From Posidonia oceanica (lineage: Eukaryota > Streptophyta > Magnoliopsida > Alismatales > Posidoniaceae): a stretch of DNA of 64,000 bases. Shown in pieces: positions 46,050-57,320 of the stretch; positions within the stretch are counted from its first letter, which is position 1, and each line of letters opens with the position of its first letter. Below the pieces are notes generated by a model. It did not search any database, was not told the DNA's origin, and was given only the letters and a program-made list of their open reading frames with translations. Made by a program: the position numbers and the translations under genes. The stretch is taken from assembly GCA_037176725.1 (NCBI GenBank), contig JAZBRS010000049.1, positions 37,812,001-37,876,000 on the forward strand, in the 5' to 3' direction.

Positions 46050-47661
46050 TACGTGTGTTGGAATCGATGTGATCGCCACTCCAGGTTCGCTTTCGCCAAC
46101 CCTCGAGATGCCTTGGGAAGATTGATCAGTGTAGGTTTAGCTACCTTGGAACAACGCCAGCGTTGCCCAAGGGTGCCCGTACTTAGTAAGCTCTTCTTCT
46201 TCTTCTTCTTCTCCTCCTCCTTGCAAAATAAAATCAAAATTCGCGGGTTAATTATGTGTAGTAAAAGTGATAGGAAAGGATGTGTTTAACATAAAAAAAG
46301 CGAATAAGAAATGAATAGGTACCCGAGGGATTATTTCCCTAGGATGAAACTAAATGCAATGTAATATGGCGAATCAAATGACTAAATGACTAAATGAAAT
46401 AGATGATGGAAAACCCCCTTTTTGCATATGCGAGAAAATGAAATCGGAGGTTGAAGGAAGGCCGGAGCTCTATGACGATCTCGAAAACTCCTCTCTCACA
46501 ATTTCTCTAACTTTCACTCAAATTCTCTCTCAGAATTTCTGGTTCTAAGATTCCAATTCCCCCGTCCAAAATCTCTCCTCCGATTTTCTGTCCCTCCCCA
46601 AATTTCTATGTCTCCAAATTTCTGTCCCCCCCAACTTTCTGTGTCTCCCTTTTCGAGGTTGGGGTACCCCTGCTTTTATAGAAGCAGGGGAAGAACAAAT
46701 TTGGCAAATTAGCTCGAATTTGGCATGATCAACAAAAAGTTTCCAATTCATAAGTGTTGAACGCTAGAAACCAAGCGTTCTACATTAAACACTGAAAACC
46801 AGCGTTCAATGACCACCCAAGCTCCAACTGGCAAGGATAAGGAATATTCCCCGACTAATGATTGAATAACGATGATTGGATCCAGATTACGTGATTGACT
46901 GGTCAACGGGCCTCTAAAGGAGGCAAGGATTCGAATTTGGATTTCGTCCAAAAAAGGAAAGTCGGTGACAGAAAATTGTCGTCGTAGAACGCCTAGAACA
47001 CAAGCGTTCTACATTGAACGTTGAAAACTGAGTGTTCAACGTCCACCCGATATGTAGTTGTCAAAATGAATGAATAATCAGCAATTAAATGTGGATTAAG
47101 ATTGATTAAATCATGATTAGGCGTCCACTTGATCAACGGGTCTCTAAAAAGAGAAAGATTTTGGTTTTCGAATTTGTCCAAATAAGGAAAGTTGTGATCA
47201 GCACTGGACTTTGTAGAACAACAGAAACAACACCGTTCTACATTGAACGCTGTATACCCAGCGTTCAACACACCCAGACAGTCAACCTGCCAAATTTAGC
47301 CAAGAAATCAAAGAAACCCAAATTGCTGAAATTACGATATAATGATCTCCTCAAAGGCACGAAGATAAGATGTAATCTGGGGATTTGGGTCGAATCCAAA
47401 AAAGATAAGCTGGACTGATTTGGCGACAAACAGGTCTAGGGGTGTAGAACACTCCTGATGGTGCGTTCAACGTAGAACGCTGGGTGTCCAGGCATCTAAT
47501 GTTGGACGCTCAGAAATGCACGTTTAACAGCTTGGATTAGCAATTAGTCCAATGGAGAATACTTGAGTTGACAAAAAAGGCTTCTGGAGACGAATTGAGT
47601 ACGATATGGTGTAATGAGATTTCACGATAATGGGGAGAGTATCAAAATGGGATATCTACAG
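46050..47661 (-). mobile_element. Third member of the long-LTR family (partial)
   Basis: Minus-strand start TGTAGATATCCCATTTTGA at 47661 parallels TGTAGACACCCCATTTTGA (63651) and TGTTGACACCCCGTTTTGG (27551). The other end is not recognisable; the 46050 limit is a guess. Confidence 0.6.
46755..47520. repeat. ~229-bp tandem array inside the third LTR
   Basis: Phrase ACGCT...AGCGTTCTACATTGAACGCTG...CAGCGTTCAAC in four units with phrase starts at about 46761, 46989, 47218 and 47449 (spacings 228, 229, 231). Spacers also match, for example gatcaacgggtctctaaa at 47132 with ggtcaacgggcctctaaa at 46901. Confidence 0.82.
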
Positions 47662-47669
47662 CAGACGGT

Positions 47670-48108
47670 GTGGAGGACCATCATCTCCGTCCATCTCTCT
47701 TGTCTCCTGCCAATGGAACTATCTCCTCTGCTCCTCTCTCACGGCCTTCCGCCTCCATTTCCCCAACCCACCTCCCTTCCATCCTCCCCCACCACACCTC
47801 CTTCTCGACCCTCACCCTACGCTTCCTCTCACCAACGACAACCACAACGACAGTAACAACCACCTCCTCCGATCAGCTCCTTCTCTCCCTCGCCTCTCTT
47901 CCTCCTCCCCGCAATTCACGTCGTCGCCTCGAGCACCTTCGATTTCTGCTAGACCCAGTAACACCCAACTCCCTCGTTGCAGCTTCCTACTTCTTCCCCT
48001 TCCAGAACCTCCCTCAAGGTCTCCTCCTTCCACCCCCTCTCCTTCCAATGGCTCCCTTGTTGTGCGCCATCTCCACTACCTTGAGCTGAGAACCTCCTAG
48101 AGCATCGT
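47670..48108 (+). other. CT-rich, coding-like block, unidentified
   Basis: GC-rich DNA with an open frame 47670-48089 (139 codons) rich in Leu, Pro, Ser and Thr and overlapping frames in the other phases. Base composition resembles 5' coding exons of plant genes and differs from its surroundings. No domain recognised; it could be a captured gene fragment within the inverted-repeat element or a low-complexity artefact. Confidence 0.3.
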
Positions 48109-48420
48109 CGACAGTATACTCCTGTAAGTCCTTGACCACTGCCAGAATCCGCAGGTGCAACCCAAGCATCCGTCTTCTCGACTTCCGCCTGTCGTTGGAC
48201 CTCAACAACACCCATCTCACCCTGGTGAAGTGAAAGGAAGAAGAAGGGAGAGGAAGAAGGGGAAGTAACAAACAAAGGTTTACCGTTTTTTGTCCGTCTT
48301 CACTCCTATTAGGAGTATTTTTGTCTTTTATTTTTTCACCGAACGTTTCCTAACAGAATGATTAAATTGACTAACGATAATGACTGAAGATACCAGAGTA
48401 ATTGATTTTATAGTTAATGG

Positions 48421-50100
48421 TACAGAAGTCAAAAAAAACAAGAATAATTCATGATACCATTAAAAAAACACTCTAAATATTCTGTGCCCTCTCTTCAATT
48501 CCAATTACTGCTATCAGCGTAGCGTCAGGATTTTGTTGGTTTCGTTTACTTGGAATTAATTAATCGCCAAAAGATACATAATTCTCCGACAACCATATTC
48601 TTTTATTCAATATTGTCATACGGTATGCATGTATCTGCACTTCCATCACTCGTGCTGGAATGAAGACAATTACCTTGTCTTTGCCAGTGGGAGGATTGAA
48701 TGACCTGGACAAAGGTTTTGCGAATTGGACGGTTCCTGTTGGCCGCAGAAGGGGCTTGGGTTGATCAGATTTTTTTATTTTTATTTTTTAAATTCTACAT
48801 CTAATAAAAACCATAATATTCCAACTGAAATAATAATCAAGTACCGAATGAATTATATTTTATTCAATTTAGATTAATCATGAATTGTAGGTTGGATTTT
48901 AGCTCTTTGTCGTTTCTGCCATGAAATATAATCGGCGCATCTGGACATTTGATAAATCTACAAATTAAGTTCAAGTTCCTGGGAAAGTTCAGCTCGAACA
49001 TTGCCTTCTTAATTTACAGAACAACATCTAGAAGTGGCAATTAAACAGCTGATCAATCGTTTTACAGTTCATTTTTCAATGGTGACAGGCATGTTGTTTT
49101 CGAGGTATTCTCATGGGCTTGTGAGCCTTTAGATTATTTAGATGCTTCCTTATTTATAACACTTTTCCCCACGTTACAACTTACCAATCCATAAATTTCA
49201 ACAATCCATTCTTTCAGAATCATTTCACTGTATGACCTGCCGTGGCCTCTCTTCATATTCTAATCTTTGTTTGGTTCGTAGAAATTACAATTATAAGTAG
49301 AGTTGAAATTTCTTAAATTGAAATTGTAAATATAAGAATTGTAAGTTTGGTGTTTGGTTAATTTTTGGAATTTAAAATTTTAACATTTGATTGGTGAAAT
49401 TAACTTCCTCACGTGGAGAAAAAGAAAATGATGAAATTGACATTCTTGCATTTTTTTTTTAAGAAAAAACAACAATTTTTTTCAATTCCTCCCTATTTCA
49501 ATCAAACTAATTGAGTTTGACCACTAAAAAGGAACCAAATCGTGGATTTAGAAGAAATTCCTCCTAACACATCCTCTAATTCCTTTCAATTTCTTCAAAT
49601 CAAACATACCTTTATCACCATTTCCTTGACCAGCGTTTTGTTTTTCTTAGATCATACTACGTGTCCTAACACCTATTCATCGACACTAAATGATTCAGTG
49701 TCACTTTAAGTCCTTATCAATTATCATGTGGTACCACATGCAAATCCAAATCTTTCTCCTCTTGTGGAAGATTTTCTTGCTACCATATTCCAAATATTAT
49801 ATATCAAACAGAGAAGTCAGGCGTGAAGGTTGGCAATGCCATCCATATACCATTCTGCACTTCCTCGCCTTCGCAATCGCTCTCTACTTTGGTAATGAAA
49901 GGGTCCAAGAAGATACAAGGTGTGTTTGTTTGTACCAGATCTTGGCTCTCGCAGCTCCCAACACTAGTTAGAAGTAGATTCTCTAAACAAATAGGTCACC
50001 AACTACTAGCTCCCATGGGATCTCCAAACTCCCAACATTGTTCACCAAAGAATAAATTTGGGAGCTGATTATAGCAACTCCACCCCCTCCTCCTCTCGAG
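48421..50100. other. AT-rich intergenic DNA with a possible MITE
   Basis: No gene recognised. Around 49262-49612, ctttgtttggttcgtagaaa and, inverted, ggtatgtttgatttgaagaa form a loose inverted repeat reminiscent of Tourist MITEs, without a firm target duplication. Confidence 0.35.
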
Positions 50101-50594
50101 CTCTCCTCTTCCAAACCCTAACCCTAGAACCAAAACCCTGATGGTGATCTCCACCCACTTGTCCTCCTCCGTCTCCTCCCTCGACGATGCCTCCAATGCC
50201 AGCTGTCGATGGAGGATCTCGACACTTTGATCTCCATTACCTCCGACAAGGACCTCTTCAACCTCATCGAGGAGTATGATCTCGCCAACACGACCGAGCT
50301 TCCCTGATTAAGATCCAGGTGTTCCTGTTGTCCAAGTCCCCGAGCCAACAGATCTCCGTCGCCTCAAGTCCTTCGTCGTCTGTGAGGAGGAAAAACCCCT
50401 TCACGCCGTCGTCCGCATACGGGTCCAGTACATCGTCTAGTTCCTACCAACGGATCTCACCACCGTCGACGGCGAAGTTCGTGCCGTGTCACAACTACCA
50501 ACACCACCTCAACTATGACGGCGGTGTGATGTCGCCGTACAAGCATCACAACGGCCATCTCTGCCTTGTCCACAACGGCAACCACTGGCAATAG
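50100..50594 (+). pseudogene. PB1-domain protein pseudogene
   Basis: Plus strand: MEDLDTLISITSDKDLFNLI EEYD is the end of a PB1 domain (OPCA-like acidic segment DLDALISVTSDEDL). A frame shift near 50305 is followed by LIKIQVFLLSKSPSQQISVA, the last PB1 strand and Ser-rich tail, and the protein ends with LVHNGNHWQ, the kind of C-terminus found in plant PB1-only proteins. Lacks most of the N-terminal half, and the frame break makes it a pseudogene. Intronless, so retro-copy or single-exon gene capture are both possible. Confidence 0.75.
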
Positions 50595-51880
50595 TCGTGG
50601 ATCGATTTGGGACCGGAGAGCGTGCTGGGGCTTATTGGAGCTGTTTGTTGGCAAACACAGCTCCCGACTCTCACAAAGAAGAAGGTGGGAGCTGGTACTG
50701 TTGGTGAGGCTAAGGAAGCTGATTCCCACTTTTGAGAGCTGCCCAATTCCCATAAATAAATGCTACCATAGATCTAGGGTACGGTCCTACAAAATAATCC
50801 TGAAGGTGACTGTTGACTGCAGTTCCAGAATTTAACTCATGGCCTGAGTTTGTGTCAAAATATCATGATTATAGTTCAACAATTGCTTCTTGTAAATTCA
50901 AGTGCAGCAGATAACAAACCTCAACGGCCCAAGTGAACAAGATTGAAGAACTATCAAGCTGGCAGCACAGAAACGACGAGATTAGAATCAGTAATTGCAC
51001 GAAGTACAGGCATATTAAGAGATAAATGCCTCTTTTTTAGTGAATCTTGTTCCTTGAACTAAAGCTATGGCTACAATATAAGTAGCATCACCTTGAGCCA
51101 GGAATAAGGAAAGAGAGGCAGCATACATAGTAAAACTTTGAGATGCAGACAATGAACAATTAATGCAGTCATGTTTCATATTATTTTTGTTTTCTATAGA
51201 AAAGTGTCAGTCTCACTTAAAATCCAGCTAACTAAAATGTTCTTCCTATAGACATAAGAGAATGAAAAATGAGGACAACTTGCGGAAGGCAATCAACTAA
51301 TAGAATTACAACTATAATCACAAAACTCTAAAAATTAGATGCTTTCCATGTTGTTTTGCATTTGATAGCAATTAAACTGCTTGCAGAGAGATGAGACGAC
51401 ACTCTTCTCCATCATTAAACAAAAACAAAAGAACTTTGACAAGACTGTGTATACGAGTAGAATATAGTAAACATGGATAAAATAAAATGAAGGATGTGTA
51501 GGACAGAGCAATTAGCAGACTCTAATGAACCAAGTTGATAAGATAAACAACGACAACATTGAAATATTAACCACTACCCTATGGATAAGAGGGCTGAACA
51601 ATGATATGGAAACGTAAAAATATCTTGATGTCAAGTAATACCTGAAATTTAATAAACAATAGTAAGTAGAAGAACATTCATCTTTTCTCCAAAAGCCCGA
51701 ACATAAATTCATAATCCAGCTGATATTACTAAGAAAACTATATGCACCTAACACAACCAGAAACATACTATGAAGTATTACATTTGGAAATTCACTTGAA
51801 TAAATTGATAAATACTATAATTATATGCAGACAGTAACTCCCTAATATTGTGTTTTAAAACCCAAAAAAAAAAAAAAAAC
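50595..51880. other. No recognised gene
   Basis: AT-rich apart from the first 150 bases. 50597-50760 contains GCAGCTCTC/GGAGCTG words that resemble 49950-50070 in inverted orientation, so the PB1 pseudogene may sit between inverted repeats. Confidence 0.35.
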
Positions 51881-52737
51881 GCACCTTACCCTCAGAGACT
51901 GGTTTTCTTGTTTCATTTGTGGATCTTCATTCAATAACGGAATTTTCTCCTCCATCATGCAGCTTTTTCAAAGTAGCTGCAATATCATTTTTTATTTTGC
52001 TTCTGATTTTCTTCTTCTGTGATAAATAAGGGAGCTACAATGTCAAAATATTGAAAAGGTATTGATCTCAACAGTTGCATTAGCTTTTTCAAGGAAAGAC
52101 TCTAGAAATAAGTCAAACAAATACACGGCAATCTGAAATTCGAGAAGGGAGAATTCAAAGGTCTCCCTGAATGCAAGTATATATAAAAGAACACCAGTGA
52201 AACCAAAAGAATTAAAAACTCGAAAACACTCATGCAAAAAATCCCAGATTGATCTCTCAATTGACCTCTTCAAACAGATGTATGATATCTAAGGTGAAAT
52301 GTTTGATATGTAAATTATATCCATATTGTGAAGATTGTTGCATATTCACTGTGTATGTTTATTATGACTAGATCATAAAAACTGTCATATCTTATAAGGC
52401 ACAATCCTTAATTGTTGTTTCCCTTTTTCCTTCTCCATGTTCAACAATTTTTCTTCTCATCCTCATGTTCTTTCTCTTCATCATCACCCTTTTTCTCATT
52501 TCATGGTTCCTTTAAGACGGGTTAAAAACAATATTGGGTTTTCAGATAGAATTTCTGTGGAGTAGCTGATAATCAATCCTAAGAGGCTTTGGTGCTATAA
52601 TCTACATTTTATGGGAACTAGATGGCTGATGTAGACCTATAGATTTATATACATTATACAGTTAAATTCATGTTATTCAAAAGCATATCTTATAATTGTA
52701 GAATAAAGCATAAATGAACTAACTAAAAGGATTTAAT

Positions 52738-53452
52738 TATGGCTGTTAATGGGTCCGGTGTAACCCATTAAAAATTTTGAACCCGTTAACCCAAACTCTT
52801 AAGCATCATGAGTGAAACATCTTACCCGACCCATTAACCCATTAGTGATTTTTCAAGTAATTATATCCAAATCTAATCCTAAATACTAAACGTACTGTGA
52901 AGATTTAGTAGTGATATAGGAATGAAGGACTTCTAATTTATTTTAAGTAGATTTGTATGCTTTTTTCTTAACATGAGGACACTTGTTTTTGCTATGAGGA
53001 TTGACCCATTCTTATGATTTATTATCATTTCAAGTTCATGTTCTATTTTCTTTCAAACTCAAGTTCTATTATCATTTATGATTTATTATCTTTCAAGTCC
53101 AAAAATCCCAAATACATAGTGAAGATTAATATTAACATGTGTGAAATGTTTCACATGTATTTTGAAATCATAAATCTATAAGATAGGAATGTGTGGCCAT
53201 GATGGAGATTGCTATTAACACTCATCGATCATAATTAATGGATATCATTTATTTAGACCCGTTTGATCCGCTAACCTGGCCCAACCTATTATGTCCTAAT
53301 GGGTTGGGTCGGGTTCCAAGTCTAGGGTTGAAAAAACAAGTCATGACCCGACTCGTAACCCGTTAGGACTAAACAGGTTGACCCGACTCATAACCCGTTA
53401 GGATCAAATAGGTTGGGTAACAGGTTGACCTCTAACCTGTTGACAGCCCTCA
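52738..53452. mobile_element. hAT-like MITE, 715 bp
   Basis: Left TATGGCTGTTAATGGGTCCG, right (minus strand) TGAGGGCTGTCAACAGGTTA; flanked by atttaat at 52731-52737 and 53453-53459, a 7-8 bp target duplication fitting hAT. Inner zones carry AACCCGTTA / GGGTTGGGTCGGGTT words. Confidence 0.8.
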
Positions 53453-53574
53453 ATTTAATGAAGTCAAAATTATTCCCAACATCAATCCCACTGTGGAAAC
53501 ACACTCCTCTCAACACTAACACAAATGCTTACTTCAAATTTTCACAGACATAATAAGCTTATGAAGTAAAGTAA

Positions 53575-53728
53575 AAAAGGGCAAATCGGTGCACTTAACT
53601 CCCACCTGTGCGGTGCACTAGGGATGGTTCATATGTCTGTAACCCCTGCCTCTACATGTGAAGAGGTGGTTTCCATGACTCGAACCCATGACCTGTACTA
53701 GGTGTGTGCCAAGGTTTGCCCTCTTATG
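53575..53728 (-). mobile_element. Au-like SINE
   Basis: On the minus strand: cttggcacacac (A-box-like), CATGGGTTCGAGTCATGGAA with B box GGTTCGAGTC at 53677-53686, then AACCACCTCTTC, GCAGGGGTTACAG, CCTAGTGCACCGCACAGGTG and ends ttgcccttttttac. Plant Au SINEs have the same order (B box, GGAAACAGCCTCT, GCAGGGGTAAGGCTGC, T-rich end). Confidence 0.75.
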
Positions 53729-55446
53729 AAACAGAATAAAATTAAGTCAAGGAACACATAAACACCACCAAAGCAGACCTACTTCTTGCCAAACTCCCCA
53801 TGTTATTATTGATGAGTCATGACATATTTGTGAACAATGGCACTCATTCATAGTTCCATAACTTCAGTTGTAGAAACATCAACACAAACATGCACTAATT
53901 GTGTTGTTAAAAATTAGGATTAATCAGGTGGCTAACATAAGTAAATTCAGTAGCCTCATACCTCCACAGTCCACGTCATCATTTTTTAACAAGTTATTGA
54001 TCTTTTTAAGCGTGAGGTTTTTATGCAAGTCACTTTCTCCAATATGTAAGTATTGTTTCCTGGTCTTGAAATTGTCTTTTCTATTAAAATCAAAAGTAAT
54101 CATAAATAATATCCAACACATAATGATGGAACCATCCTTCGAAATGCATTTACAAATATAATACCAAATGTAGTCGTTATGCTTTTCTTCGAGTTGTTTG
54201 ATTAGCATATAAATAAAACAATATCAGTCGTAAAGTGCTTCCAACAAAAAATAAATGTAGAAAAAAAGTCTCCATCAATGGTCACAAGGTGAAATGTCAA
54301 TTTTTCCAAAATGTCTCCAAATTATTGATAATAAAGAAAGCTTCCCCACTATGTAGTTTGTTATGTTTAAATTAGTAAGTTATCATAAGGTTGCTCATGC
54401 TTTTTCATGTTGGAGCTAAGTTATTATCTAACTTAGCTATTTATCATTTCATGCATGAAGTGGATGGAAAATAAGGAACTAATTTTGTACTTGTCAACAA
54501 TGAAAAGAAAGCAGTAACTCAGTACTTTGTCAACTTGCATTACGTATTTTGTCATATATGACTTATCAATCAATCATGATGTGCTTTATACTGTCACGTT
54601 ATTTAACCAACAATACTTTATCAAATACTTCACGTATGCCTGAAAATTATGAGGATCAACTCTGTTTGACCCTAGCAGGCTCACGATGGTATGAGTAAAA
54701 TCAGGTTGCACCTCAGCTCCTACCTCTTCCCAACAAAGATATCGTCAGGATGTCGACAACTTGTATAAGCTTAACAGGGTGCCATTGTTTAGAAATATGC
54801 CATGAATGATGTATAGACCAGAACACACAGCTATAATAAATGGTAATATATAAAAATTCAGATATCCATATGGATGCAAATATTCTTTGTTTGGAACATG
54901 TGTTCCACGACATAATTCCTTTTTTTCATGTTTATTTGACTTCACCGAAACAACTTGGATTTATTTCTCTATTATTTTGTATGACTACAATTTTATAATT
55001 TACTTTTGAATAGCATGAATTTAATGGTGAAGTATATCAAGATTAACATGTGTATGCTAACCTTCTCATACCTCTAGCTAATACAAAGTGGATCATAGCC
55101 CTGAAGCCCCTTATTAGTAGCTACAGTGAGTAAAGCCAATTTGAGAAGCCGAGATTGCCATTTAACCCATCTCAAAGAACCATAAAAAAGAACAGAGTGA
55201 TAATCGTGAGAAAGAAGAGGAGGGGAAGGAGGAGGAAAAAAGAAACAAAGAGTCAAGTCTATTAGAGAAGGTGAAATTCTTGTAGTTGCAGGAAAATATT
55301 TTCTTGAGCTATGTCGGTATAAACAATTGATGCAATTAATAGGCCAATAGGAAAGGAAACAAAGGTATCAAAGATGCATAAGCAACTGCCAACTAAGAAT
55401 CAGGTGTTTCTTTTATGGCATCTCACAAACATAAATGAATACTTAC

Positions 55447-56097
55447 ATGTGGTACTTCAGTCCAACCAGTGCCAGAAATGACCTGTGAGATGGTCATCTC
55501 TACGATTGCATGGTCCCTTCTAAATTGAAAAGATACAAAGCTCAACCTATCGTGTATTTGAGCATTGTAGCCATTATGTAACAGGTGCATCGAGACAGAT
55601 TATTCACTTCCACATTAAATTCCACCTATAGTTTTCTGTCTGTCCACTAGGAAGATATATCCGATCAACTTACTGCTTACGACAATCTCCCGAGCTTAGC
55701 TAATAATCATGCGTAACATATTTCATCCAAGATAAATTGCTAAAGAAGTTTGATATATCATGTAATGCCACAGAGAGTGCCACACTACCGCAATGGAAAG
55801 ATAATAACAATACTGATGGAGGAATCCAAGCAAACACAAAATGCAAAGATTTAACTGTTGGAGAGGAACTTTAAGCAGCATACACAAAACACATTTCATT
55901 TCGCTGCAGAATTTTTCCAAGGAATAAACCTCAGATCCTCCAACACATACGCTTCTCCTCGACATCACCTGTTATCCTAATCCTAACATCTGAGCAGAAG
56001 CAAAAGAAAAAACAAAGAATACTTTGCAAAACCAGTGGAAGGGAAGGATGAGTTGTTACCTCGACGACGAGAGAACAGGAGCAGAAGCTACCGCCAT
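55447..56097 (-). CDS. Unidentified multi-exon protein gene, 5' exons (possibly decayed)
   Basis: Evidence is splice-bounded open stretches on the minus strand. Candidate exon 1, 56097-56060, MAVASAPVLSSSR, ends at a GT. It can join in frame to a stretch from about 55954 (RRSVCVGGSEVYSLEKFC). A further open stretch, 55590-55447, reads MHLLHNGYNAQIHDRLSFVS followed by FRRDHAIVEMTISQVISGTG and WTEVPH, then gtaagt. Downstream, 54730-54640 reads GAEVQPDFTHTIVSLLGSNR, and 51900-51960 reads MMEEKIPLLNEDPQMKQENQ. I do not recognise the family, the exon joins are not proven, and a MITE and a SINE sit in the presumed introns. U6 lies just upstream. It may be a real gene with long introns or a relic. 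Confidence 0.3.
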
Positions 56098-56198
56098 GCC
56101 TAGCAGTTCGGTCTTGCAGGACCGACCGATTGGGGAGCAGAGGAGGAATCGAGGAGAGTAAAAGAGGAAGAAAAAAAATCGAGAGGAGGATCGAGAAA

Positions 56199-56248
56199 AA
56201 AATTTGGACCATTTCTCGATTTGTGCGTGTCATCCTTGCGCAGGGGCC

Positions 56249-56280
<32 letters not shown>

Positions 56281-56300
56281 TCAGATGTCTCCGAAGAGAC
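56199..56300 (-). ncRNA. U6: U6 spliceosomal snRNA
   Basis: A full-length 102-nt U6 copy. The minus strand starts GTCTCTTCGGAGACATCTGA and contains the invariant ACAGAGA box, the AGC triad (GATTAGCATGGCCCC), TGCGCAAGGATGACACGC and AAATCGAGAAATGGTCC, ending in a run of seven T (56196-56202), a Pol III terminator. Relative to the usual angiosperm sequence I see only three changes: C4 to U, G11 to A (these two pair with each other in the 5' hairpin, so pairing is kept) and C18 to U. U6 pairs with U4/U2 and forms the catalytic centre of the spliceosome. Integrity of the core suggests a gene or a young copy; promoter quality is mixed (see next). Confidence 0.93.
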
Positions 56301-56319
56301 AACTGTAGCGCTTCCTACC

Positions 56320-56384
56320 TTTACATAAACCGCATAGAAGTCTACAAACAGACGGTACGGGACTAAACACTTGCATCCCACATG
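56320..56384 (-). promoter_or_regulatory. Possible U6 promoter elements
   Basis: TTTATGTAAA at -29 to -20 resembles the TATA box of plant Pol III snRNA genes (normally about -30). ATCCCACATG, close to the upstream sequence element RTCCCACATCG, is present at 56375-56384 but on the opposite strand and about 45 bp from the TATA-like box, not the usual ~24 bp. Function is therefore doubtful. Confidence 0.4.
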
Positions 56385-56894
56385 CCTCTATCTAAGTGGT
56401 AAAATACAGACCCTTAACTTTGTCAGAATCTCGTAGATAGTATTATCAACCAATTGTCCTTTGCATGAGCCGATCAGCAACCTAAGAGTGACACAGATGG
56501 GAATGCTAAATTACCCCCGGAGTGGTTCGAGTTTGGCTGAAATTTTGTTTTAATAATAGCTTGAACATTCTCCTACAAATGTAAAACGAATCGAACTTGA
56601 ACAAGCATGAATTCGACATTCAAAATAAGTTTGTGTTTGGATTGAATACGAGTATTTATCCATTTTGTTGACATTAGTACAAAGTTTAGGGAATGCAAAC
56701 ATTACTATAGAGAATCGCTTTGGTGAAGTCAAGACTAGAAATGATAATTTCAGTTTTTCGTTTTCAACACAAGATCATCATACAAATATCGTAGGTAAGT
56801 AGATTATGCAACATCACAGTCCAATGAATCGTACTACTGTATGATTTTAGGGGGTTTATTGTATTGGTCGAAGATTACCTTGTGCAATGTAAAG

Positions 56895-57133
56895 TGTTAG
56901 TGACTAGTTATCTTGTAATAATTATCTCTAATCAAAACTACTTAACTTAGTTTGTGGTAGGTAGAGGTTGTTAGTGTCAGTTAGAAAGTGATCGGAGAGT
57001 TTGTTATATCAGTTATTTCTGTTGAGTTTGTAACTAAATCCTCTCATTAGTATAAATACATTCGATTACCTTAAATAGGGGTATCGAGTTCATTCTCTTC
57101 ATTTGTATCTTCTATCTTTTCCCTCCTCTAACA
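56895..57133 (+). mobile_element. Copia C 5' LTR (239 bp)
   Basis: TGTTAGTGACTAGTTATC ... TTCCCTCCTCTAACA, with a TATA box (tataaatac, about 57052) and an adjacent primer-binding site. The left limit is chosen from the TGTTAG start and is not confirmed by a second LTR. Confidence 0.75.
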
Positions 57134-57147
57134 TGGTATCAGAACTC
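57134..57147 (+). other. Primer-binding site of Copia C
   Basis: TGGTATCAGAACTC, complementary to the 3' end of initiator tRNA(Met) except near its end; directly follows the LTR. Confidence 0.85.
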
Positions 57148-57320
57148 TGAGGAGAATTTTTCTGCTTCCGCCATTGTTGAAGCTTCTGGTTGTTTGTGAA
57201 GCTTTTTGCAATCTATTCATAGTGTTTCTAAGTGTTGAGACTTTTGAAGAGGTGTCGTCATCAATCAAAGGAGTGAGTTCATTTCGTCCTCCTTCTGTTT
57301 AGCATAATATCTTTGTCAAG

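Larger units (their letters stand above)
45771..48420. mobile_element. Possible Mutator-like element with long imperfect inverted repeats
   Basis: Left taaaatcagtcactctggta recurs inverted near 48395 (minus strand taaaatcaattactctggta), both followed inward by similar AT-rich and CTT-rich sequence. It begins exactly where Copia B stops. No target duplication was found and no transposase is seen. It contains an LTR (to 47661) and a CT-rich, coding-like block. Confidence 0.45.

Noticed and set aside
48661..48760. Small plus-strand frame reading TITLSLPVGGLNDLDKGF
   Set aside because: About 33 codons with no start, splice or family support.
51890..51960. MADS-box K-domain exon (EEKIPLLNEDPQMKQENQSLR)
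   Set aside because: A short coiled-coil-like match only; no MADS domain or other K-box exons were found nearby.
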